Shown: in pieces, positions 9,126 through 17,240 of the stretch
How the letters are laid out: every line of letters begins with the position of its first letter
How positions within the stretch are numbered: position 1 is the first letter of the stretch
NCBI RefSeq assembly: GCF_030403775.1
Contig: NZ_JAQMWQ010000002.1
Location: 372,001 to 436,000 of the forward strand
Origin: Paenibacillus sp. BSR1-1
GTDB taxonomy: Bacteria; Bacillota; Bacilli; Bacillales; Cytobacillaceae
DNA: 64,000 nt
Direction: 5' to 3'
Program-made: the position numbers and the translations under genes
The notes under the pieces: generated by a model
What the model was told of the DNA's origin: nothing
Database searches by the model: none
Seen by the model: the letters and a program-made list of their open reading frames with translations, nothing else

Positions 9126-10076
9126 TTGAACCTAAACGATTCTACATCCTCTTTAGAAATGGACCTCAAGAAAAATCTCTCATTGGTAAAGGGGAAAAAC
9201 AAATTAAAGCTTAAAAAGTTGATAACCATTCTATCATTTCTGCTTCCGGCCTTAATCCTATATTCAATTTTTATGCTCATTCCAATGTTCGATGCGGTCC
9301 GTTATAGCTTTTTTGATTGGGACGGCGCAGCCCCTTCCATGAATTTTGTAGGGTTTGAAAATTATATCAAGCTCGCCGATGACAAGATATTCTTGAAAGC
9401 TCTTAGCCATAATTTGTTATGGGTTGTCTTAAGTTTGATATTAATGGTCATTCCGACTCTAGTACTGGCAGTATTGATTAGCCGAGTAAAAAAAGGAAAA
9501 ACGTTTTTTCGAGCAGGATTCTACCTTCCAAGTGTTCTCTCATTAGCTGTAGTTGGTGTGTTGTGGTCGAAAATTTATGACCCGATGATGGGGCCAATAA
9601 ATGTATTTTTAAAATCAATTGGATTAGAGAACCTAGCGAAAAACTGGCTGGGGGAACCATTCTATGTCATCCCAGCACTAGTAATAGCGAGTACCTGGGC
9701 CTTTTATGGACTCTACATGATTTTATTCTTAGCCGGTTTGCAAAATATTAATCATGAATTATATGAGGCAGCCGACCTTGATGGAGCGGGCCCGATCCGG
9801 AAATTTTGGAGTATTACTGTTCCAAGTTTACGGAATACTCTGAATGTTGTGATTAGTATGGTCATTATTAATTCGCTGAAGGGATTTGCTTTGATTTGGA
9901 TTATGACGCAAGGTGGTCCATTTTATATGAGTGAGCTCGTTTCCACTTATGTCTATAAGGCTGCCTTTAGCATGAATAAGGTAAGCTACGCTACTGCAGG
10001 AAGTGTCGTTTTGGGAATCATCGTCATTGTTTTTACGATTGCTTTTAACTATTACCGTGAAAGGAGTGAAAATTAA
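9126..10076 (+). CDS. ABC transporter permease (MalF/UgpA-like)
   Basis: 316 residues from TTG 9126 behind AAGGAGGGG. Six membrane helices, with the EAA loop seen as YEAADLDGAGPIRKFWSITVP near residues 216-236, the contact site for the ATPase. The N-terminal FMLIPMFDAVRYSFFDWDG is typical of the carbohydrate permease subgroup CUT1. It forms the channel with the next gene product. The stop overlaps the next start by one base, so the two subunits are translationally coupled. Confidence 0.93.
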   Translation: MNLNDSTSSLEMDLKKNLSLVKGKNKLKLKKLITILSFLLPALILYSIFMLIPMFDAVRYSFFDWDGAAPSMNFVGFENYIKLADDKIFLKALSHNLLWVVLSLILMVIPTLVLAVLISRVKKGKTFFRAGFYLPSVLSLAVVGVLWSKIYDPMMGPINVFLKSIGLENLAKNWLGEPFYVIPALVIASTWAFYGLYMILFLAGLQNINHELYEAADLDGAGPIRKFWSITVPSLRNTLNVVISMVIINSLKGFALIWIMTQGGPFYMSELVSTYVYKAAFSMNKVSYATAGSVVLGIIVIVFTIAFNYYRERSEN

Positions 10077-10912
10077 TGGAATCTCTTGTCAAGAGATGGA
10101 AGACTTCACAAATTGCTCTGTGGACGGTCTTGCTGCTGCTTCTTATCTTTATCACGGCACCGATCTTTTACGCGGTAATTGCCAGTTTTAAAACCAATAT
10201 GGAGATTTTCAATTCACCATTTTCACTGCCGAAGTCATGGAATTTTGATAACTATATCAATGCATGGAATCTAGGAAACTTTAAACAATATTTTTTAAAT
10301 AGCGCACTTATCACGGTTGGTGGAATGCTGATTGTGGCCCTTGTTGCGTGTCCTGCAGGATATGCGTTTGCACAATTATCCTTTAAGGGAAGCAACCTAC
10401 TCTTTTACATGTTTTTATTAGGGATGTCATTGCCAATCCAGGCAATTATTATCCCGATCTTCTTTCAATTAAAGACGATGGGACTAGTCAATACTCTTAC
10501 TGGTGTTACCTTGGTTTCATCAGGATTGGCACTGCCTTTTTCCATTTTCCTTATGAGAAATACATTCCGCGATATACCAAAAGAGCTGAGGGAATCAGCT
10601 GCCATGGATGGTGCAGGGGAATGGCGAACCTTTTGGTCTGTCATCCTTCCCCTTGCAAAACCTGGTTTAGTAGCTCTGCTGATCTTCACCTTTATGAATA
10701 TCTGGAATGACTTCTTACTCCCTTTAGTTTTATTGGTAAACCCAGAAAAATTTACGATTTCACTAGGTTTATATTCTTTTCAGGGTGAACAAACAACAAA
10801 TTTTGGTTTAATTTTTGGCGGAACTGTCATTAGCATGATTCCAAGCATTATCGTTTATATCCTCTTTCAAAGGTCATTCGTAGAAGGGATGACGGACGGG
10901 GCTAATAAGTAA
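10076..10912 (+). CDS. ABC transporter permease (MalG/UgpE-like)
   Basis: 278 residues; the ATG overlaps the upstream TAA by one base. Six helices and a clear EAA loop (RESAAMDGAGEWRTFWSVILP). It pairs with the MalF-like subunit. No ATP-binding subunit gene is present in the cluster, so the importer probably borrows a general ATPase encoded elsewhere, as MsmX serves several sugar importers in Bacillus subtilis. That is inference from the missing gene. Confidence 0.93.
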   Translation: MESLVKRWKTSQIALWTVLLLLLIFITAPIFYAVIASFKTNMEIFNSPFSLPKSWNFDNYINAWNLGNFKQYFLNSALITVGGMLIVALVACPAGYAFAQLSFKGSNLLFYMFLLGMSLPIQAIIIPIFFQLKTMGLVNTLTGVTLVSSGLALPFSIFLMRNTFRDIPKELRESAAMDGAGEWRTFWSVILPLAKPGLVALLIFTFMNIWNDFLLPLVLLVNPEKFTISLGLYSFQGEQTTNFGLIFGGTVISMIPSIIVYILFQRSFVEGMTDGANK

Positions 10913-10967
10913 GTCTTTTCTTACTTTAATAGATTTTATGAAATTACGACTATAAGGAGAGGTTAAA

Positions 10968-11324
10968 ATGGCAACGATTACAGATTTGAATTCCGAAAAA
11001 CATGTACTACCAATGGATTGGGGGGCAATTCAGTGGCTTTGCGGGGAAGAAATCGATCCCGAGTGTGAAATGACATTCGGCATGGTTTACATTAAGGCAG
11101 GGGAATCCAATCCCCGGCATGTTCATCCAAATTGCGAAGAGCTGATCTTCGTCTTATCTGGTGAGTGTGACCACACATTGGGTGAAGAAACGTACCATCT
11201 TAAACCGGGAATGATGCTGCGTATCCCGCGCAATGTCCCGCACAATGCAACGGTTACCAGCTGGGAACCTTGTAAAATGATTATTGCCTATTCAGCGCCA
11301 GACAGGAAAACGATTGGGGAGTAA
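10968..11324 (+). CDS. Cupin-domain protein
   Basis: 118 residues from ATG 10968 behind AAGGAGAGG. The two cupin motifs are present: NPRHVHPNCEELIFVLSGE and, later, PGMMLRIPRNVPHNATV, with metal-ligand His and Glu residues in place. Small single-domain cupins bind a metal and can be isomerases, dioxygenases or carbohydrate-binding proteins. Its place between the importer and a dehydrogenase suggests a step in, or sensing of, the imported compound. The exact reaction is unknown. Confidence 0.88.
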   Translation: MATITDLNSEKHVLPMDWGAIQWLCGEEIDPECEMTFGMVYIKAGESNPRHVHPNCEELIFVLSGECDHTLGEETYHLKPGMMLRIPRNVPHNATVTSWEPCKMIIAYSAPDRKTIGE

Positions 11325-11363
11325 ACGATTTTTTAAAATAGCAGAATGAAAAGGGGAATGAAG

Positions 11364-12449
11364 ATGGAACCAGTGAAATTCAATTATGAGTATACACGAA
11401 AAATAAGAGTGGGATTTATTGGATGCGGAGCACATGCATTTAGGAATGTGTATCCGACCTTTGATTATGCTCCGATCGACTTAGTAGCGGTTTGTGATTT
11501 AAATCAAGAGCGTGCAGATATTTACAAAAAAAGATTTGGTGCGGAAAAAACCTATACAGATTATAAGGAAATGATTAAAAAAGAAGATTTAGATGCTGTC
11601 TTTGTCGTATTAAATTTTGATAAAAACGGCCACCCGCTATACCCGAAAATCGTTCCAGATATCCTGAAGGCTGGGCTGCCTGCCTGGATCGAAAAGCCTG
11701 TAGCCTATACAGCAAGAGAAGCAGAAGAGCTGATAGAACTGGAAGAAAAGACGGGTCAATTCGTCCTTGTTTCTAATAAGCGCTATTTTTATCCATCGTT
11801 TGAAAGAGCGAAAAAAATTCTTGAAAGTGAAGCGTTTGGGGAACCTGTCTCCGTATCTGGAAGATACCCGCTCACTTTGTCCCCATTCCAGGAGGAGCTT
11901 GGGGAACGAACAGGTTTACACTGGTTTTTAGATATTTGTCATCCTATGTCTGGTATTCATTACCTGATGGGTGAGGTAAAGGAAATGTGCTTTATTGAAC
12001 ACCAGCCAAGCGGAAACGTCCAAACCCTGCTCACTTTTAAGTCAGGTGCTGTTGGAAATTTACAATTACCCTCTACTCAAGCAGATACAAGTCCATTAGA
12101 AAGATTTGAGGTAATTGGGAATAAACAGAATATTGTAATCGATAACGGGATGAGGCTGTCCTACTATAAGGGATTAAAAGGAAGCGGGGAGTATGGGAAA
12201 GCCCCATCTTATATTGGTGATGACCCTGCAGATGGTCCAGTCCATTGGGAACCAGAATTTTCTTTAGGACAAATTTACAATAAAAATCTTTTCCTACAAG
12301 GCATGGTCCAAAGCGTAAATCACTTCGCAAATGCGGTATTAAATGGTAGAAAAATTGAACGCGCAACTTTAAGAGATTCGCTTCATTTAACAAAAATCTT
12401 TGATGCATATAAAAATAACCGTTCCGGTAAATGGATTACGATTGAATAA
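11364..12449 (+). CDS. Gfo/Idh/MocA-family oxidoreductase
   Basis: I start at ATG 11364 because AAGGGGA at 11351-11356 sits seven bases upstream; the ATG at 11346 lies before it. The protein (361 aa) has an N-terminal Rossmann fold with VGFIGCGAHAFRNVYP and the aspartate that selects NAD at AVCDLN, then the family signature EKP (AWIEKPVAYT). The catalytic His region is DICHPMSGIHYL. Members oxidise or reduce sugars and inositols using NAD(P). It should act on the imported compound or its derivative. Confidence 0.9.
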   Translation: MEPVKFNYEYTRKIRVGFIGCGAHAFRNVYPTFDYAPIDLVAVCDLNQERADIYKKRFGAEKTYTDYKEMIKKEDLDAVFVVLNFDKNGHPLYPKIVPDILKAGLPAWIEKPVAYTAREAEELIELEEKTGQFVLVSNKRYFYPSFERAKKILESEAFGEPVSVSGRYPLTLSPFQEELGERTGLHWFLDICHPMSGIHYLMGEVKEMCFIEHQPSGNVQTLLTFKSGAVGNLQLPSTQADTSPLERFEVIGNKQNIVIDNGMRLSYYKGLKGSGEYGKAPSYIGDDPADGPVHWEPEFSLGQIYNKNLFLQGMVQSVNHFANAVLNGRKIERATLRDSLHLTKIFDAYKNNRSGKWITIE

Positions 12450-12468
12450 CTTTGGGGAGGACAAAAAA

Positions 12469-13383
12469 ATGAAACTTAGTATCTTCACTGATATGTTAGG
12501 GTGTGAGTCATTCGAGGAAGCACTTCATCATACAAAAGAACTTGGATTTGAAAATATTGATTTAAGAGGGAAATTAAACGGATCTACTATTGATAACATC
12601 ACATTAGATAAAGCTAGGTATTTAAGCTTGTTAGTGAAAGAGAACAATCTTAAAGTAAGCAGTTTAAGCTCTTGGGCGGTAAATCCTTGTACATTCTCCG
12701 GAACTCCATCCTATCGCAATGATGATGAAAACCATCATAAACAAATGAGCACTGTCTTGAATCGACTATTCGATCTGGCAGATATTTTCTCTGCTCAATA
12801 TATTAGAATCTATTCCTTATACCGACAAGAGGACTTTAATCTATTGCAAGAGGATGAAAAAGAGAAACAGTATAAGTTTAATGCGGAAATGATGCTAAGG
12901 CATGCAGAACACGCAAAAGAGAGAGGGAAAATTCTATTGGTTGAAAACGAGCCGCCTACGTTAACGAGCAATTGTGAGGAATTGGGGATCCTTGTTAAAT
13001 ATACAAATCATCCAAATCTCAAAATCAATTGGGATATCGTCAATGGCTGGAGGGCAGGTGAATATCCGACTTTAGAAAAATATGAATGCATTAAAGGTGC
13101 GGTTTATCAAACCCATCTTAAAGGAGCTTCCCGGTTATCGAATTCCATCACGAAGGATAATCCGTTTGGATTGTTTGGCAATTTCGCGATTGCTGGAAAG
13201 GATGAGTTTGATCACGAACCAATCATGAAGGCGCTCTCTGAACATGACCCACAAGCTATTTTAACAATTGATACTCATTATCCGTCATTTTACCAGCAAG
13301 ACAAACTAGGTGAAGTGGAGGTTGTTCGTAAGACGAAGGAGTTTTTTGAAAACATTTTGAAAAAGGAGGGCGCTTATGAGTAA
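12469..13383 (+). CDS. Sugar phosphate isomerase/epimerase-type TIM-barrel protein
   Basis: Start ATG 12469 lies behind GGGGAGGAC; the frame is open further upstream but without a ribosome binding site. The product (304 aa) is an AP endonuclease-2-like TIM barrel: LSIFTDMLG at strand 1, LLVENEPPT with a metal-ligand Glu, INWDIVNGWR with Asp, YQTHLKGA with His. These proteins bind a divalent metal and isomerise or epimerise sugars, or act on keto-inositol compounds, which often pairs with a Gfo/Idh enzyme as here. The reaction is not fixed. Its end overlaps the next gene by eight bases. Confidence 0.85.
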   Translation: MKLSIFTDMLGCESFEEALHHTKELGFENIDLRGKLNGSTIDNITLDKARYLSLLVKENNLKVSSLSSWAVNPCTFSGTPSYRNDDENHHKQMSTVLNRLFDLADIFSAQYIRIYSLYRQEDFNLLQEDEKEKQYKFNAEMMLRHAEHAKERGKILLVENEPPTLTSNCEELGILVKYTNHPNLKINWDIVNGWRAGEYPTLEKYECIKGAVYQTHLKGASRLSNSITKDNPFGLFGNFAIAGKDEFDHEPIMKALSEHDPQAILTIDTHYPSFYQQDKLGEVEVVRKTKEFFENILKKEGAYE

Positions 13384-14617
13384 AAGGATTGTTCTTGTTG
13401 GTTCTTTAGATACAAAGGAAAAAGAGTTTCTGTATGTGAAAGAATTGATCGTAGAATCAGGAATGGAAACACTTCTAATCAATACAGGTATCTATGAATC
13501 TTCCACTCCTGGTGACATCGTGAATGAAGAGGTTGCCATAGCAGGTGGATCAACCATTCATGAACTTAGGGAAAAAAATGACCGTGGCTATGCAGTTGCC
13601 GTAATGACAAATGGAGCGGCCTCGATTGTAAAGAGATTAGTAGAAGAGGATCAAGTTGCAGCTGTTTTTGGAATGGGAGGAACGGCTGGCACAACCGTCG
13701 GTGCAGCCGCAATGAGAAGTGTTCCTGTGGGCGTTCCGAAATTGATCGTTTCCACTGTAGCATCAGGAAATACCCGTCCATATGTTGGCGAGAAAGACAT
13801 TATGATGATGTATTCGATAGTGGATATTGCAGGAATCAACAGTTTATCTGCCAAAATTCTTCGGAATGCAGCAAATGCCCTTTGCGGAATGGTAAAAGGG
13901 AATTCCATTTCTGAAGTAAATGAGGAAAAGCCAATGATTGCGGCCACGATGTTTGGAGTAACCACACCGTGTGTAAATCAAACGAGAGAGATTTTAGAAA
14001 AGAACGGGTTTGATGTTCTTGTCTTCCATGCAACTGGTGCTGGAGGTGATGCGATGGAGAACTTAATAAATGACGGCTTTATTCAAGGAGTGGTGGATAT
14101 CACGACGACAGAACTGGCAGATGGGCTTGTGGGCGGAATTTTTTGCTCGAGTGAAAACCGTTTAGAGGCTGCCGGGGCACAAGGAATTCCCCAAGTGGTT
14201 TCAGTGGGTGCGTTAGATATGGTGAATTTCGGTCCTCCTGAGACAGTGCCGGCAAAATTTAAAGATCGGAAATTTTATCAGCATAATCCAACCACAACCT
14301 TGATGAGAACAACGGTTGAAGAGAATTTAACATTAGGGGAAACCATTGCTCGTAAGTTGAACAAAAGTACATCCCCGACTGTCCTCGTTTTCCCTAAAGG
14401 AGGAGTTTCTCTACTAGATAGACCGGACCAGCCATTTGAAGGTATTGATGAGAGGCAGTCTCTCTATAAGGGGATTAAAGAAAACCTGGAATCACATATA
14501 ACATTCGTGGAAATGGATGAAGATATCAATCATCCAAGTGTGGCTCAAATAATAGCTGATCAATTATTGGAAGTACTAAATACAAGAATTGGAGTGATTA
14601 AGAATGGGGCTTTCTAG
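13376..14617 (+). CDS. Tm-1-like ATP-binding domain protein (UPF0261)
   Basis: 413 residues from ATG 13376 behind AAGGAGGG. It begins [20 protein letters not shown], the hallmark of UPF0261, and contains [19 protein letters not shown] and [12 protein letters not shown], glycine-rich loops of the nucleotide site, plus PHGG-like [12 protein letters not shown] near the end. The family is named after the N-terminal half of the tomato Tm-1 protein, which blocks tobamovirus replication. The bacterial role is metabolic but undetermined. It overlaps the next gene, which corresponds to the other half of Tm-1. Confidence 0.92.
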   Translation: MSKRIVLVGSLDTKEKEFLYVKELIVESGMETLLINTGIYESSTPGDIVNEEVAIAGGSTIHELREKNDRGYAVAVMTNGAASIVKRLVEEDQVAAVFGMGGTAGTTVGAAAMRSVPVGVPKLIVSTVASGNTRPYVGEKDIMMMYSIVDIAGINSLSAKILRNAANALCGMVKGNSISEVNEEKPMIAATMFGVTTPCVNQTREILEKNGFDVLVFHATGAGGDAMENLINDGFIQGVVDITTTELADGLVGGIFCSSENRLEAAGAQGIPQVVSVGALDMVNFGPPETVPAKFKDRKFYQHNPTTTLMRTTVEENLTLGETIARKLNKSTSPTVLVFPKGGVSLLDRPDQPFEGIDERQSLYKGIKENLESHITFVEMDEDINHPSVAQIIADQLLEVLNTRIGVIKNGAF

Positions 14618-15446
14618 AGATGAAGTATTAGCACGTTTAAAAAGACAAATCAAAGATAACAAAGTGATAATAGGCGGCGGGGCTGGAACCGGATTATCGG
14701 CAAAAAGCGCAGAAATGGGCGGAATTGATCTAATTATCATTTATAATTCAGGTCGTTACCGTATGGCCGGGCGCGGGTCGTTGGCAGGGTTAATGCCATA
14801 TGGGGATGCCAATCAGATTGTTGTCGAAATGGGGAACGAAGTGTTGCCGGTCGTGAAGGATACTCCTGTATTAGCAGGTGTTTGCGGTACAGATCCATTT
14901 CGGAACATGGATTACTTCTTAAAACAATTAAAGGAATTAGGGTTTTCCGGTGTCCAAAACTTCCCGACGGTAGGGTTATGTGACGGCCAATTCCGTGAAA
15001 ATTTAGAGGAGACAGGAATGGGATATGATCTAGAAGTGGAAATGATCAAAAAAGCTCATGAGATCGGTTTAGTTACCTCCCCATATGTCTTTAATGAAGA
15101 GGATGCCATTAAAATGGCAAAAGCTGGCGCTGATATATTAGTTGCTCATGTAGGTTTAACTACCAAAGGAGCCATTGGCGCGAAAACGGCAATGGATATT
15201 GATGAAGCAGTCGACTTAGTACAACGAATCCATGATGCCGGTAAGAGCATCAACCCTGAAATCATCGTGTTATGCCATGGCGGTCCAATTTCTGAACCTG
15301 AAGATGCAGAGTATGTCTTAAATAGAACAACGGGTGTTTCCGGATTCTTTGGAGCCTCTAGTATTGAAAGACTTCCGACTGAACTGGCTATATCAGGGCA
15401 GGTTAAGAACTTTAAGGATATCAATGTTAATAAAATATATTCATAA
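14604..15446 (+). CDS. Phosphoenolpyruvate hydrolase-family TIM-barrel protein (Tm-1 C-terminal-like)
   Basis: 280 residues; the start overlaps the upstream gene by 14 bases, which implies coupled translation. Motifs include [38 protein letters not shown] and [17 protein letters not shown], which define this TIM-barrel family (PF09370), with [18 protein letters not shown] at the phosphate-binding end. The family name suggests phosphoenolpyruvate hydrolysis, but the evidence is weak. A U-run terminator follows immediately, so this is the last gene of the catabolic operon. Confidence 0.9.
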   Translation: MGLSRDEVLARLKRQIKDNKVIIGGGAGTGLSAKSAEMGGIDLIIIYNSGRYRMAGRGSLAGLMPYGDANQIVVEMGNEVLPVVKDTPVLAGVCGTDPFRNMDYFLKQLKELGFSGVQNFPTVGLCDGQFRENLEETGMGYDLEVEMIKKAHEIGLVTSPYVFNEEDAIKMAKAGADILVAHVGLTTKGAIGAKTAMDIDEAVDLVQRIHDAGKSINPEIIVLCHGGPISEPEDAEYVLNRTTGVSGFFGASSIERLPTELAISGQVKNFKDINVNKIYS

Positions 15447-15455
15447 ATATTACCT

Positions 15456-15490
15456 AAAAACTGCTAGAAAAAATTCTGGCAGTTTTTTTT
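15456..15490 (+). terminator. Intrinsic terminator of the catabolic operon
   Basis: Fourteen-base arms (AAAAACTGCTAGAA, one G-U wobble) with a 4-nt loop, then eight Ts. It is the left part of a longer block repeated at 17101-17188. Confidence 0.88.
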
Positions 15491-15537
15491 GTGCGTTCAG
15501 GATTTCCATTATGGGGGAAACTCCATTCGTGATAAGT
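15456..15537 (+). repeat. Direct repeat, left copy (terminator plus about 45 bp)
   Basis: After the terminator comes GTGCGTTCAGGATTTCCAT, then a GGGGAAACTCCATTC segment and GATAAGT. The same order with near-identical wording is found at 17104-17188. The two copies bracket the SDR remnant, TetR and cupin genes. Confidence 0.75.
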
Positions 15538-15828
15538 GTATTTTTAGGTATGAAAATGGTAATCCCAGAAATGTTGAAAATTGGAGGCGGATCTATCATT
15601 AATATTTCTTTTGTCTATGGGTTAGTAGGTGGGAGCACATCCGCAGCGTATACTGCATCCAAAGGAGAAATAATAACTCTTACTAAAAATGCAGCGGTTG
15701 ATTTTGGAAAACATAATATAAGAGTGAATTCCGTTTTACCTGCTCAAATTGAAACACCTATGATGGAAAAGCTTATTACATTTATATATTATTCATTAAG
15801 TCAGGTTTTCCATGGAAGTAAACTATAG
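15529..15828 (+). pseudogene. SDR-family oxidoreductase remnant
   Basis: About 90 residues of a short-chain dehydrogenase are recognisable: GMKMVIPEMLKIGGGSIINI, then YTASKGEIITLTKNAAVDF, which holds the catalytic YxxxK, then IRVNSVLPAQIETPMME. The N-terminal Rossmann fold with its glycine-rich nucleotide site is absent, and homology begins right after the left direct repeat. The C-terminal end is also replaced by unrelated residues. It has no ribosome binding site or start of its own, so it is a decayed fragment. Confidence 0.85.
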
Positions 15829-16383
15829 ATTCCGATCCAACAAAATCCCTACCTGTTCTGCCACAACTTGAGTTGGTTCGGATAAACCATTGGTGATCCA
15901 GGCTGTTACGATCTCTACTATAGCTGCTCCAAAAAATTTAAGAAGTATATCCTTACTTAATCCTTGATTTTTTCCTTCGGTTACATCAACTTCACCCGCT
16001 AACTCCTCGATCACAAATTTTAGGAAGTGACTACGAAATGTAGGGGCTCCTTTACTCGCTAACATGGTTGAAAAGAATGAGGAATTACGTTCAAAGTATT
16101 CAAACCACATCAGATTTCCCTCGGTAAAATCCATATCAGCTGCTGATACGCACAGTTTCTTTAGTTCGTTAATATGTTCATCAATGAGCTTATCCAGTAA
16201 ATCAAATTTATCCATGTAATGATCATAAATGGTTCTTCGACCGACATTTGCCCTGTCGGAAATATCTTGAATCGTAATATGATCAAAACTTTTTTCAGAC
16301 ATTAGTTCAATAAAAGCCTTTTTTATTGACTCTTGAGATTTTTGTACTCGTCTATCCATACTAGACATTGTAGGAATCACCAA
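15823..16383 (-). CDS. TetR-family transcriptional regulator
   Basis: 186 residues. Helix-turn-helix near residues 30-60 (ITIQDISDRANVGRRTIYDH), then an all-helical ligand-binding domain. The start is uncertain: GTG 16383 and ATGs at 16368 and 16359 are in frame and none has a strong ribosome binding site. It is divergent from a cupin gene across a region with several copies of a GTTATCGCACA-type half-site, and probably represses the cupin and itself. The nearby SDR remnant suggests the original regulon included a reductase. Confidence 0.88.
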   Translation of the reverse strand: MVIPTMSSMDRRVQKSQESIKKAFIELMSEKSFDHITIQDISDRANVGRRTIYDHYMDKFDLLDKLIDEHINELKKLCVSAADMDFTEGNLMWFEYFERNSSFFSTMLASKGAPTFRSHFLKFVIEELAGEVDVTEGKNQGLSKDILLKFFGAAIVEIVTAWITNGLSEPTQVVAEQVGILLDRNL

Positions 16384-16394
16384 GCTTCTAAAAA

Positions 16395-16438
16395 GTTATC
16401 GCACAAATTTACTCAATTTGTGCAGTAACGCACAAATT
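16395..16438. promoter_or_regulatory. Operator cluster, proximal to TetR gene
   Basis: GTTATCGCACAAATT (16395-16409) and AATTTGTGCAGTAAC (16415-16429) form an inverted repeat with two mismatches. A third half-site, GTAACGCACAAATT, overlaps at 16425-16438. Likely TetR binding site(s) covering the regulator's own promoter. Confidence 0.65.
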
Positions 16439-16453
16439 ACAGCATTTTGATTA

Positions 16454-16504
16454 TTGCAGTTATCCTCTATTCCTTTTATATTATACACAGGTGTGCGATA
16501 ACGC
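16454..16504 (+). promoter_or_regulatory. Putative promoter and distal operator for the cupin gene
   Basis: TTGCAG-N17-TATATT is a plausible sigma-A promoter. Just downstream, TGTGCGATAAC (16492-16502) is the exact reverse complement of the 11-mer at 16395-16405, so a repressor bound there would block transcription. Confidence 0.5.
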
Positions 16505-16602
16505 AGTAATATACGATTAACTAAAACATATAGCAAATACTGAAATGATTATTCGTCCGACAGTTCAAGTTGGTTAAAATAAAGAATATTGGAGGAATTA
16601 GA

Positions 16603-17013
16603 ATGGCAAAACATGAAGAAGTAAAAAATGGCGTTATTTTCCCTGTGGGAGAGAAAAATGAAGCATATGCACAATTTTTTGTAGGACAAAGTTATCTTAA
16701 AGGATTAGTTGCTGATCCTAAAGTGAGTGTGGGTGTTGGGAATGTAACTTTTGAACCTGGATGCAGAAATAACTGGCATATTCATCGCGATGGATTTCAA
16801 ATTTTATTGGTAACTGGTGGCGAAGGTTGGTACCAAGAAGAAGGAAAGCCTGCTCAATTCCTAAAAGCTGGCGATGTGATAGTCATTCACGATGGTGTGA
16901 AACACTGGCATGGTGCCGCAAAAGATAGTTGGTTTGAACACATTGCCATTACTGCTGGTACGCCTGAATGGTTGGAACCAGTATCAGACGAGGAATATAA
17001 CAAAGTAATATAA
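16603..17013 (+). CDS. Cupin-domain protein
   Basis: 136 residues from ATG 16603, chosen for GGAGGAATTAG just upstream. Cupin motif 1 reads CRNNWHIHRDGFQILLVTGG and motif 2 GDVIVIHDGVKHWHGA, with three His metal ligands. This close-knit subfamily is commonly found beside SDR, aldo/keto reductase and carboxymuconolactone decarboxylase-like genes in Firmicutes, in line with the SDR remnant next door. Probably a cytoplasmic enzyme of detoxification or oxidative metabolism; the substrate is unknown. Confidence 0.88.
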   Translation: MAKHEEVKNGVIFPVGEKNEAYAQFFVGQSYLKGLVADPKVSVGVGNVTFEPGCRNNWHIHRDGFQILLVTGGEGWYQEEGKPAQFLKAGDVIVIHDGVKHWHGAAKDSWFEHIAITAGTPEWLEPVSDEEYNKVI

Positions 17014-17100
17014 TAGTTGAGGATAAGAATGGCCCTTTTATAGAGAGCTTTTTTAGTTTTTATCCCTACCAACATAGTTAAAAAGAGCGTAATTAAAAAA

Positions 17101-17144
17101 CACACAAAAAACTGCCAGAATTTTTTCCGGCAGTTTTTTGTGTG
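17101..17144. terminator. Hairpin terminator after cupin gene
   Basis: Perfect 16-base arms (CACACAAAAAACTGCC and complement) around a 12-nt loop; each arm contributes a U-run in one orientation, so it can stop transcription from both sides. Confidence 0.85.
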
Positions 17145-17188
17145 TTTAGGATTTCCATCCATTGGAGAAACTCCATTCTTGAATAAGT
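17104..17188 (+). repeat. Direct repeat, right copy
   Basis: Terminator core AAAAACTGCC...GGCAGTTTTTTGTG followed by TTTAGGATTTCCAT and GGAGAAACTCCATTC, then AATAAGT. It matches 15456-15537 with scattered substitutions and a small length difference. Confidence 0.75.
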
Positions 17189-17240
17189 TACAACTTTTCT
17201 CATCAACTTAAGAAATATACCAATTAGAAGAAGGTGTACT

